The notes: a model not told the origin generated them from the letters alone. A DNA stretch of 6,098 nt from Microcoleaceae cyanobacterium UBA11344 (GCA_003483675.1 DMYK01000489.1:1-6098); one strand, 5' to 3'. Shown: positions 1-4,989, counted from the first letter of the stretch. Program-made: numbers and translations.

Positions 1-50
1 ATCGGGAAAATGTTCTACATTATCCCAGCGTTTTTTTAATACATACGCAA

Positions 51-115
51 AGAAACCGGGTTTCTATGAAAAATCGTCGGTTTGAAACTAAATATCTACG
101 CAGAAACCCGGTTTC
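51..115. repeat. Inverted pair of AGAAACCCGGTTTC boxes
   Basis: GAAACCGGGTTTCT at 52-65 and AGAAACCCGGTTTC at 102-115 are perfect reverse complements of each other, 36 bp apart. Each box is also nearly palindromic itself (GAAACC, one base, GGTTTC). The same arrangement recurs at 3441-3509 and a single degenerate box lies at 4777-4791. Both boxes here are preceded by ACGCA (45-49 and 98-102). The pairing is seen directly; that this is a dispersed non-autonomous repeat family is inferred from the second pair in this window. Confidence 0.75.
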
Positions 116-127
116 GAGTCTCCTCGT

Positions 128-138
128 GCGTAAGTCCT
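128..138. repeat. Isolated end of the GCGTAAGTCC repeat
   Basis: GCGTAAGTCCT here matches the right terminus of the palindromic element at 3291-3410 (GCGTAAGTCCTAT, 3398-3410). No partner end is visible in the preceding 127 bases. It is either a relic or the terminus of a different element. The match is short, so chance is possible, but the two sites agree over 11 consecutive bases. Confidence 0.4.
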
Positions 139-161
139 GAACTCAATTATGATACCGCAAA

Positions 162-419
162 ATGCGGTGGAATCATAGGTTAAGCATTAACATTAGGAAA
201 AAAATTTCTATGCTTTGTATCGTCCTTATTTTAGCAATGGTGGGATTCTTTGGTTTGTCTATAGTAGCAGGCATGATTGTATTAGCCTCCCTCTCTCACG
301 TTTATAATAAAGTGGACGATAATACACCTTTTTTAATTATAACATCAATAATCGCTTTTATAGGAGGATCTGCATTAGTTTGGTTTTACAATAGTGTTCA
401 TCTATGTAATCCACTATAA
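162..419 (+). CDS. Small two-helix membrane protein, unrecognised
   Basis: An 85-residue protein that I cannot assign to a family. Residues 1-16 are basic (RWNHR, RKK). A long hydrophobic stretch follows at about 17-46, then a short polar loop with VDDN (about 51-54), then a second hydrophobic segment at about 57-75, ending in a short polar tail. The basic N-terminus next to the first helix fits an inner-membrane protein with its N-terminus in the cytoplasm, by the positive-inside rule. The start is uncertain. ATG 162 has no Shine-Dalgarno sequence and lies in the loop and stem of a small hairpin (ACCGC 154-158, GCGGT 164-168). ATG 210 (Met17) has AGGA at 195-198, 11 bases upstream, and would leave a 69-residue protein starting at the first helix. 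The gene converges on the DUF4058 gene 92 bp away. Two clean membrane segments make it likelier a gene than a random frame. Confidence 0.55.
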   Translation: MRWNHRLSINIRKKISMLCIVLILAMVGFFGLSIVAGMIVLASLSHVYNKVDDNTPFLIITSIIAFIGGSALVWFYNSVHLCNPL

Positions 420-454
420 TGCCAAGATGATGTATCCCTCCCGCAAAAACGGAA

Positions 455-478
455 AACACTTTGACTTCGCTCAGTGCT
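455..478 (-). terminator. Repeat-derived hairpin, possible DUF4058 terminator
   Basis: Read on the minus strand, AGCACT (478-473) can pair with AGTGTT (460-455), with one G-U pair and a 12-base loop. It is followed at once by TTTT and soon by TTTTT (complement of the A-runs at 453-456 and 445-449). It lies 34 bp beyond the DUF4058 stop codon. The loop reads TTGACTTCGCTC on the plus strand, a variant of the TTCGACTACGCTC core seen at 3551-3730 and 4696-4718, so the terminator seems to be made from a dispersed repeat. The stem is short, so function is uncertain. Confidence 0.35.
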
Positions 479-511
479 TTGGTTTTGATGCATCCAGGAC
501 TACTAATTCTA

Positions 512-1300
512 TTATCCCCTCAACCCTCTCTCCTCCAACAAAGCATCAGCCCAAACAGCATCGGTTTCAGACAGCGGGGGAATGGGTGCGGCGGTGTAAT
601 CTATTCTAAAATCATAGGCTGCGCGATCGTAAATCCCATTTAATAACCCTTGTAAATCTACAATTGGTTCCGCATCGCCTGCGCGCAAAGGCAATGGAAA
701 CCCAGGAATCATATCGGGTAAATTGAAAAGGTACAAATCCGCCCAAGGCTTTTGATTGGCCCGACTCACTAAAATTCGATAACTTGCCTCAATATCGTTA
801 CCAAAAACTGGTAAAGGTTGGTAACTTCGCAGCAAGTCAATCTCAACCAAATGAGTGCGACTACCAAACACCTTTTCGCGCTTTTGTTCATACATTTCTC
901 GCCCTTTTCCTGGGCGTTTGTTAGTTGGAGAAAGCACTTCTATTACAGTCACTACCTTTTTAGTTTCTGTTGCGATTACCTGCAAATAACTTTCTTTTAC
1001 TTCCACTGGAAAAGGTATTTTTACCTTCAAAGATTGGGCTGGTGGAGCCGCAACGGCGACATTAGAAGTAGTCTCGATTCTTGTAGTTGGTGAGCGCTGT
1101 ATTGTGACATCGGGAATGCCAATTAGTAAAGCATCTTCGCCGCTGATTTGATAAATTATTTGTTCGATATCTACTAAATATTTAGGTAGCAGTTGCGGAG
1201 TCAACAAATCTGCGATCGCCACTATTAACCTATTATGAACAGAACGCCACAATTCAGGACTTTCTAAATAAGGATTCATCCCCGGAAACGGATTAGCCAT
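512..1300 (-). CDS. DUF4058 family protein
   Basis: A 262-residue protein of the DUF4058 family, common and often multi-copy in filamentous cyanobacteria and without an established function. Family hallmarks are the N-terminus PFPGMNPYLE (4-13) followed by LWRSVHNRLI (17-26), the block VIEVLSPTNKRPGKGR (119-134) followed by YEQKRE (137-142), and HLVEIDLLR (150-158). Length is near what I expect for the family. The start at 1300 is well supported: AGGAG at 1309-1313 lies 8 bases upstream. PDV (63-65), E121 and K128 (ExLSPxxK) resemble spaced acidic and lysine residues of PD-(D/E)XK or Uma2-like folds, but this is inference, not an assignment. It lies downstream of thrS on the same strand, separated by 117 bp holding a likely terminator, so it is probably transcribed separately. 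The protein looks full length, with no frameshift. Confidence 0.88.
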   Translation of the reverse strand: MANPFPGMNPYLESPELWRSVHNRLIVAIADLLTPQLLPKYLVDIEQIIYQISGEDALLIGIPDVTIQRSPTTRIETTSNVAVAAPPAQSLKVKIPFPVEVKESYLQVIATETKKVVTVIEVLSPTNKRPGKGREMYEQKREKVFGSRTHLVEIDLLRSYQPLPVFGNDIEASYRILVSRANQKPWADLYLFNLPDMIPGFPLPLRAGDAEPIVDLQGLLNGIYDRAAYDFRIDYTAAPIPPLSETDAVWADALLEERGLRG

Positions 1301-1348
1301 TGATTTAACTCCTGTTAATTTACCTACTTCTACTTTAGCCGATCGCCT

Positions 1349-1386
1349 AAAAAAACGCAGACAATATCAAATTCATCATCTGCGTT
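1349..1386 (-). terminator. Rho-independent terminator after thrS
   Basis: On the minus strand, AACGCAGA (1386-1379) pairs perfectly with TCTGCGTT (1361-1354), giving an 8-bp stem with a 17-base loop. The T-run that follows covers seven bases (1355-1349), two of them shared with the stem. It begins about 31 bases past the thrS stop and ahead of the DUF4058 gene, which is where termination of thrS would be expected. The long loop makes it less than ideal. The stem is built from the ATCTGCG repeat described at 1378-1411. Confidence 0.55.
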
Positions 1387-1411
1387 AATCCCCGTGCATC
1401 TGCGGTTAAAA
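1378..1411. repeat. ATCTGCG direct repeat
   Basis: ATCTGCGTTAA (1378-1388) and ATCTGCGGTTAAAA (1398-1411) are imperfect direct copies with a 20-bp period. This resembles the ATCTGCGTT/ATCTGCGGTT repeat family that I recall as dispersed in cyanobacterial genomes (recalled, not searched). The left copy provides one arm of the thrS terminator. Confidence 0.5.
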
Positions 1412-1417
1412 AATCTC

Positions 1418-3247
1418 CTAAAAATCCCCGTAACTACTAATAGCCCCCTGCAATCTTCCGATCGCATCATCAACCAAAATTGCCCCCAACTCGCCAGAAG
1501 CACGAGTCCGAATATTCAAACTATTAGACTCAACCTCCTTCGCACCCACAACACCCATCACCGGAATTTTATCCTTCTCAGCATTGCGAATCAACTTACC
1601 CAAACGCTCGCTACTCTCATCAGCTTCCGCGCGCATTCCTAGAGCCTTCATCTTCGCCGCCACCTCCTTCGCAAAGGGCAAAAACTCATTGCTGACAGGC
1701 AACAAACGCACTTGAATCGGCGCTAACCACAGCGGAAAATCGCCTGCATACTGCTCAATCAAAATTCCGATCAAACGCTCCAAAGAGCCGAAAGGAGCGC
1801 GGTGAATCATCACTGGGCGCTTGCGAGTGCCATCTTCAGCGACATATTCCAAGTCAAAACGTTCAGGCAAATTGTAATCTACCTGAACAGTTCCTAATTG
1901 CCATTCTCTATCCAAGACATCTTGGAAAATGAAATCGAGTTTTGGCCCGTAAAAAGCCGCTTCCCCAATTCCCTCAAAATAATTCATTCCCAAAGTTTCC
2001 ACCGCGCGGCGAATTGCACCCTGAGCTTTTTCCCAAGCTTCATCGGAACCGATATATTTATCTAAATTATCTGGATCGCGGAAACTTAAACGCGCTTTAA
2101 AATTCTTGAGTTGCAAACTCTTGAATACTGACAGAATCAAATCCACCACACTCAAAAATTCTGCATCCAATTGTTCCTGGGTCACAAATAAGTGGGAATC
2201 ATCCACCGTAAAGCCGCGAACCCGCGTTAAACCGCCTAATTCTCCCGATTGTTCGTAGCGGTAAACTGTGCCGAATTCCGCTAAGCGCATCGGCAATTCC
2301 CGATAGGAACGTAACTCGCTTTTGTAAATTTGAATGTGGAAGGGGCAATTCATGGGTCTCATCACAAAACCCTGTTCATTTGCGGCAGCTTCTGCATCTT
2401 CTGCCATCAGCGGAAACATATCTTCTTTGTATTTCTGCCAATGTCCTGAGATTTTGAATAAATCTACTCTGGCGATGTGGGGAGTGACTACTTGCAAATA
2501 GCCGCGTTGGATTTGTTCTTGTTTCAAGAAATCTTCTAAAATACTTCTCAAAATCGTGCCTTTGGGAGTCCACAAAGGCAAACCTGGCCCAACTGCATCG
2601 GCGAAAATAAACAAGCCTAATTCTTTGCCTAATTTGCGATGATCGCGCCTTAAGGCTTCTTCTTTGCGGTGTTTGTATGCTGCTAATTGTTCGGGGGTTT
2701 CCCAAGCGGTGCCGTAAATTCGCTGTAGCTGGGCTTTGGTTTCGTCGCCGCGCCAATAGGCTCCTGCTAGGCTTTCTAGTTCGATCGCCTTTGGATTCAA
2801 TTCACTGGTATTGTCTAAGTGAGGCCCAGCGCACAAATCCCACCATTCGTCGCCCAAATGGTAAAGAGTAATGGGTTCGATCAAACCTGCTAAAATTTCT
2901 AATTTGTAAGGTTCGTTAATTGCCTGAATCCGTTGCTGAGCTTCCTCGCGGCTGACTTCTTCGCGAATTACAGGTAATTTGCGGTTGATGATTTTGATCA
3001 TCTCTTTTTTAATGGCTTTTAAATCCTGTTCCGTAAATGGTTCGGGAGTGTCAAAGTCATAGTAGAAACCGTTTTCAATCCAAGGGCCAATTGTGACTTG
3101 GGCCTTGGGGAATAACTTCTGTACCGCCATCGCCATGACGTGGGAGGTGGTGTGGCGAATTTTTTTTAGTTGCTCCGACTCGCTGGTGCGGGGTAACTCT
3201 ATTTTAGCGGGCTGTTCTGGAGCGGAAAGGGGTTCTGAGCTAGACAT
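1418..3247 (-). CDS. thrS: Threonyl-tRNA synthetase (TGS-less)
   Basis: A class II aminoacyl-tRNA synthetase that attaches threonine to tRNA-Thr in the cytoplasm. With the ATG at 3247 it has 609 residues. The editing domain comes first, with HTTSH (32-36) and CAGPH (139-143) supplying the HxxxH and CxxxH residues used to remove mischarged serine. The catalytic core follows, with MRPMNCPFH (296-304), motif 2 around YRYEQSGELGG to VRGFT (329-347) and motif 3 HRAPFGSLER (482-491). The zinc ligands of E. coli ThrRS correspond to C301, H352 and H482. The anticodon-binding domain spans about 507-600. The N-terminal TGS domain of E. coli ThrRS (642 residues) is absent; only about 30 polar residues precede the editing domain, a form I believe is usual in cyanobacteria. 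A TTG at 3262 would add five residues (MLNQP). Neither start has a clear Shine-Dalgarno, and ATG is preferred. All key residues are intact. Confidence 0.97.
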   Translation of the reverse strand: MSSSEPLSAPEQPAKIELPRTSESEQLKKIRHTTSHVMAMAVQKLFPKAQVTIGPWIENGFYYDFDTPEPFTEQDLKAIKKEMIKIINRKLPVIREEVSREEAQQRIQAINEPYKLEILAGLIEPITLYHLGDEWWDLCAGPHLDNTSELNPKAIELESLAGAYWRGDETKAQLQRIYGTAWETPEQLAAYKHRKEEALRRDHRKLGKELGLFIFADAVGPGLPLWTPKGTILRSILEDFLKQEQIQRGYLQVVTPHIARVDLFKISGHWQKYKEDMFPLMAEDAEAAANEQGFVMRPMNCPFHIQIYKSELRSYRELPMRLAEFGTVYRYEQSGELGGLTRVRGFTVDDSHLFVTQEQLDAEFLSVVDLILSVFKSLQLKNFKARLSFRDPDNLDKYIGSDEAWEKAQGAIRRAVETLGMNYFEGIGEAAFYGPKLDFIFQDVLDREWQLGTVQVDYNLPERFDLEYVAEDGTRKRPVMIHRAPFGSLERLIGILIEQYAGDFPLWLAPIQVRLLPVSNEFLPFAKEVAAKMKALGMRAEADESSERLGKLIRNAEKDKIPVMGVVGAKEVESNSLNIRTRASGELGAILVDDAIGRLQGAISSYGDF

Positions 3248-3280
3248 GGGCTGATTTAGCAATTAATTTAGTTGTACTGG

Positions 3281-3293
3281 CTTCTATCTTATA
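3281..3293 (-). promoter_or_regulatory. Possible thrS -10 element at repeat edge
   Basis: The minus strand reads TATAAG (3293-3288), five of six matches to TATAAT, which would place a transcription start near 3281 and leave a leader of about 34 bases before the thrS ATG. The hexamer 17 bp upstream (TTCCGT) is a poor -35. The TAT comes from the terminus of the palindromic repeat and AAG from unique flank, so the repeat boundary may create the element. No experimental support is available from sequence alone. Confidence 0.3.
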
Positions 3294-3410
3294 GGACTTA
3301 CACACGCTCCACGGAATTATGTCATCCTGAGTGTAGCGAAGGATCTCGCTCGATGCTTTGCTACACTACGTTTCACTCAGCATGACACAGATGCTTTGCG
3401 TAAGTCCTAT
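3291..3410. repeat. 120-bp palindromic MITE-like element
   Basis: The ends are inverted: ATAGGACTTAC (3291-3301) against GTAAGTCCTAT (3400-3410), and ACGC also recurs just inside the left end at 3304-3307. A second inner pair, TGTCATCCTGAGTG (3320-3333) and CACTCAGCATGACA (3374-3387), matches at 13 of 14 positions. A third nested pair, GTGTAGCGAAG (3331-3341) and CTTTGCTACAC (3356-3366), matches at 10 of 11. CTT flanks both sides (3288-3290, 3411-3413), possibly a 3-bp target duplication, though this could be chance. There is no coding capacity. A MITE-like, non-autonomous mobile repeat is inferred. Confidence 0.65.
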
Positions 3411-3440
3411 CTTACTCAGTCCTGGGCGCAATATCAATCT

Positions 3441-3509
3441 AAAAAACCCGGTTTCTGACGATCGCCATCAACCTCAAATGAGAGAATTACGTTAAGAAAC
3501 CGGGTTTTT
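3441..3509. repeat. Second inverted pair of AAACCCGGTTTCT boxes
   Basis: AAAAACCCGGTTTCT (3442-3456) and AGAAACCGGGTTTTT (3495-3509) are perfect reverse complements over 15 bases with a 38-bp spacer. It is the same family as 51-115, where the spacer is 36 bp and the box orientation is opposite. The 3509 side ends in a T-run, so the structure could fold as a long-loop hairpin in RNA. No gene lies within it. Confidence 0.7.
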
Positions 3510-3528
3510 GCCTCCACGACTGTCTTCA

Positions 3529-3542
3529 ATCCAAAATCCAAA
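3529..3542. repeat. Heptamer repeat ATCCAAA x2 (left part)
   Basis: Two tandem ATCCAAA units lie directly left of the 57-bp array. The matching ATCTAAA units lie directly right of it (3731-3744). This is consistent with the short tandemly repeated repetitive (STRR) heptamers known from filamentous cyanobacteria. Confidence 0.5.
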
Positions 3543-3550
3543 ACTTGTAC

Positions 3551-3730
3551 TGAGCCCTTCGACTGCGTTTACCCGCTCGCGTAGTCGAAGGGCGAGCGGA
3601 TCAACTCCGTCGAAGTGTGGTTCGACTACGCTCACCAACCATCGAAGGGCGAGCGGGTAAACTCCGTCGAAGTGTGGTTCGACTACGCTCGCCAACCATC
3701 GAAGGGCGAGCGGGTAAACTCCGTCGAAGT
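3551..3730. repeat. 57-bp tandem array of TTCGACTACGCTC repeats
   Basis: Two full 57-bp units (3603-3659 and 3660-3716) differ at only one base (A or G at unit position 32). A partial third unit (3717-3730) follows, and a partial unit (about 3585-3602) precedes. At the left edge, GCCCTTCGACT (3554-3564) pairs perfectly with AGTCGAAGGGC (3583-3593), and CCGCTCGC (3573-3580) with GCGAGCGG (3592-3599), giving competing hairpins. Each unit holds GTCGAA, six bases, TTCGAC as a small hairpin. Open frames across it are repeat translations, not genes. The near identity of the units suggests recent duplication. Confidence 0.85.
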
Positions 3731-3752
3731 ATCTAAAATCTAAAATCCCAAA
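3731..3752. repeat. Heptamer repeat ATCTAAA (right part)
   Basis: ATCTAAA occurs twice in tandem (3731-3744) followed by ATCCCAAA (3745-3752), continuing in the same sense the ATCCAAA units at 3529-3542. The 57-bp array therefore sits inside a heptamer tract. Intergenic; no gene is seen between here and 3859. Confidence 0.5.
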
Positions 3753-3779
3753 TCGAGCGCTCTAATTTTTGTAAATAAA

Positions 3780-3817
3780 TTGAATTTTTGTTAAAATAAT
3801 GTTACATTTTGTAAATA
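3780..3817 (+). promoter_or_regulatory. Possible DUF2605 promoter with small palindrome
   Basis: TTGAAT (3780-3785), a 17-bp spacer, and TACATT (3803-3808) each match the sigma-70 consensus at four of six positions. This would start transcription near 3815, about 44 bases before the DUF2605 ATG. Overlapping the -10 and start region is the palindrome TTACA-TTT-TGTAA (3802-3814), which could be an operator. The region is AT-rich, so such matches arise easily. Confidence 0.3.
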
Positions 3818-3858
3818 GCGTCTAAGATTAAAATAAATAAATAACCCGATTTTGATCC

Positions 3859-4188
3859 ATGCTGAATCCCAACTTGCCTGAAGCCGAATTGCTCAAATCC
3901 TTACTGCAACCGCTGTTAGAGGATTTTCATTACTGGTTCGAGCGATCGGCCAACCTTTTAGAAACTGAGGAAATAGGCTTCATCAGCGCCGAAGATCAAG
4001 CAGATTTACTGGCGCGAGTCAAACAGGCTCAGCAAGAAGTAAGTGCTGCGAGCGCTTTATTTCATGCAACGGGAGGTCAAGTTGGGATTGAAACCGCAGC
4101 ACTGATGCCGTGGCACAGACTGCTCGCTGAATGCTGGCAAGTATCGGCGCGATTTCGCTCATTGCAGTCGGCGAAGCCCGGAAAATAG
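3859..4188 (+). CDS. DUF2605 domain protein
   Basis: A 109-residue soluble protein of the DUF2605 family, which I know as a cyanobacterial family without assigned function. The recognisable parts are the helical N-terminal block LLKSLLQPLLEDFHYWFERS (11-30), a central segment with EDQADLLARVKQAQQEV (45-61) likely to form a helix, and the C-terminal block around TGGQVGIETAALMPWHRLLA (71-90) ending before a basic tail. No signal peptide or membrane segment is seen. The start ATG at 3859 has no good Shine-Dalgarno sequence but gives the expected N-terminus. It is the first plus-strand gene of the divergent spacer with thrS and lies 157 bp upstream of the DUF2973 gene. These two families are, to my knowledge, often neighbours in cyanobacteria, which suggests a shared but unknown role. 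The gene looks intact. Confidence 0.85.
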   Translation: MLNPNLPEAELLKSLLQPLLEDFHYWFERSANLLETEEIGFISAEDQADLLARVKQAQQEVSAASALFHATGGQVGIETAALMPWHRLLAECWQVSARFRSLQSAKPGK

Positions 4189-4250
4189 TCAGGTGATTTC
4201 AAATTCAACCCGCCGTCAAATCCCAAACCCAGGAAATATCGGCGGCAGAC

Positions 4251-4290
4251 TTGACAACATCAACAAGATTTCCAGTTAATAATTTATTAA
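4251..4290 (+). promoter_or_regulatory. Possible promoter of the DUF2973 gene
   Basis: A perfect -35 hexamer TTGACA (4251-4256) is followed after 18 bp by GTTAAT (4275-4280), matching TATAAT at four of six positions. This gives a leader of about 58 bases before the DUF2973 ATG. Immediately over and after the -10 lies the palindrome TTAATAA-T-TTATTAA (4276-4290). It suggests that the DUF2973 gene can be transcribed independently of DUF2605 despite their neighbourhood. Confidence 0.4.
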
Positions 4291-4345
4291 TTGCTGAAAC
4301 ACATTTGTAAATTGCTGTGTGGCTGTTTAGCCCGGAGGAAAAATC

Positions 4346-4657
4346 ATGTTACACCTGCTTTATATCCTAGCTTTTACCGTTCTTGCCTTTCTGGCCGTCG
4401 GTAACTTAATCCGCAGCTTAGTCACGGTAGGTATGGAGTCCCAGCGCCCTCAACAATTTAGACAAAATAATCGCTACGCATCCTATCCTCGCTCTCTTGC
4501 TGTGCCGCATCCAGAACTTTTAGATGAATACGGAAATATTGTCAACGAGCCCCTGTTAGTGATGCGTTCGCTGACTGTACAAGATGCCCGCGAACAATTA
4601 GATGCTCTCTACAAATCATCTCCGGGCGGCAGTGACGATGGGGGCGAGCTAGCTTAA
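4346..4657 (+). CDS. DUF2973 membrane-anchored protein
   Basis: A 103-residue protein of the DUF2973 family, cyanobacterial and functionally uncharacterised. Residues 3-27 form one hydrophobic segment (MLHLLYILAFTVLAFLAVGN start) that is probably a membrane anchor rather than a cleaved signal, since no cleavage motif is evident. A polar, Q/R/N-rich linker follows (about 31-50). The conserved C-terminal part is HPELLDEYGNIVNEPLLVMR (55-74), then SLTVQDAREQLDALYKSSPG (75-94), probably helical, and a short acidic, glycine-rich tail. The start is firmly set by GGAGG at 4334-4338, seven bases before the ATG. It lies 157 bp after DUF2605 on the same strand and may have its own promoter (4251-4280). 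Which membrane it enters, plasma or thylakoid, cannot be told from sequence. Confidence 0.85.
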   Translation: MLHLLYILAFTVLAFLAVGNLIRSLVTVGMESQRPQQFRQNNRYASYPRSLAVPHPELLDEYGNIVNEPLLVMRSLTVQDAREQLDALYKSSPGGSDDGGELA

Positions 4658-4695
4658 CATTCCTGGACGCACGCGGGGTCAAAAACCCTGGTGGT

Positions 4696-4718
4696 TGAGC
4701 CCTTCGACTACGCTCAGG
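4696..4718. repeat. Solitary GAGCCCTTCGACTACGCTC repeat
   Basis: This copy contains GAGCCCTTCGACTACGCTC, with TGAGC (4696-4700) and GCTCA (4712-4716) able to form a small hairpin. It shares its core with the array at 3551-3730 and, more distantly, with 455-478. It lies 38 bp past the DUF2973 stop but has no T-tract, so a terminator role is not supported. Confidence 0.6.
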
Positions 4719-4776
4719 GGCCACGAAGCCGAAACCCTGCGGCGAGCATCTCTCGGAGGAATCCAGAACTTTTCAG

Positions 4777-4791
4777 AGAAACCGAGTTTTT
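4777..4791. repeat. Solitary AGAAACCGAGTTTTT box
   Basis: This is one base different from the box at 3495-3509 (AGAAACCGGGTTTTT). No inverted partner lies nearby, so it is a single degenerate member of that family. Confidence 0.45.
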
Positions 4792-4834
4792 TTGGCCGTC
4801 CTGTCTAAGCCCGCGACAGCCAAAGCATTTATAC

Positions 4835-4853
4835 TCAGGGGCGATCGCCCTGA
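4835..4853. repeat. HIP1 octamer inside a longer palindrome
   Basis: GCGATCGC (4841-4848) is the HIP1 motif abundant in many cyanobacterial genomes. Here it extends to the 12-bp perfect palindrome GGGCGATCGCCC (4839-4850), and with one bulged G to TCA/TGA on both sides. It directly precedes the A-run and strong hairpin at 4853-4894. Confidence 0.6.
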
Positions 4854-4894
4854 AAAAAATAATTGGCCGTTAGTTTCTCACTAACGGCCAATTA
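4853..4894 (-). terminator. Strong hairpin with minus-strand T-tract
   Basis: AATTGGCCGTTAGT (4861-4874) pairs perfectly with ACTAACGGCCAATT (4880-4893). With the outer T-A pair (4860, 4894) this makes a 15-bp stem and a 5-base loop (TTCTC). Seven As precede it on the plus strand (4853-4859), so on the minus strand the hairpin is followed by A then T7, a textbook intrinsic terminator. On the plus strand no T-run follows. Both flanking genes are on the plus strand, so either a minus-strand transcript ends here, or the hairpin serves DUF2973 messages without a U-tract, for example by protecting a 3' end. Confidence 0.6.
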
Positions 4895-4989
4895 ATAGTG
4901 ACTTTTGAGAGATACTAAGAAGGGATCGATCTAAACTTATTGTCGATCGCTCCTGTTTTGTGATCGGCAAAAATGCTCGCTTAAGGCAA
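4895..4989. other. Leader region before the sensor gene
   Basis: This stretch contains three CGATC-type cores (around 4925-4929, 4944-4949 and 4962-4966). I find no convincing promoter for the following gene; GATACT (4911-4916) is a four-of-six -10 match without a good -35. Together with 4658-4894 this forms a 332-bp gap without a gene. An in-frame GTG at 4960 could extend the next gene by ten residues but lacks a Shine-Dalgarno sequence. Confidence 0.3.

Noticed and set aside
1..85. Possible 3' tail of a gene entering from the left
   Set aside because: All three plus frames are open for some codons (stops at 37-39, 83-85 and 138-140), and none gives a recognisable C-terminus; 51-115 is a repeat. 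Cannot be decided without upstream sequence.
394..643. Plus-strand frames at 394-609 and 461-643
   Set aside because: They overlap the repeat at 455-478 and run antisense into the 3' end of the well-supported DUF4058 gene; composition is not protein-like.
2376..2756. 126-codon minus-strand frame inside thrS
   Set aside because: Same strand, different frame of thrS; arginine/serine-rich shadow with no family resemblance.
3492..3695. Minus-strand 67-codon open frame with repeated VVEPHFDGV segments
   Set aside because: It is a translation of the 57-bp tandem repeat, whose length is a multiple of three. No ribosome site, and the amino-acid repeats follow the DNA repeats exactly.
3551..3730. 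CRISPR array
   Set aside because: The 57-bp units are nearly identical along their whole length, so there are no unique spacers between repeats, and no cas gene is present.
4542..4873. Frames at 4542-4724 (-) and 4691-4873 (+)
   Set aside because: One is antisense to DUF2973; the other translates the repeat at 4696-4718 and adjoining spacer. No ribosome site or recognisable motif.
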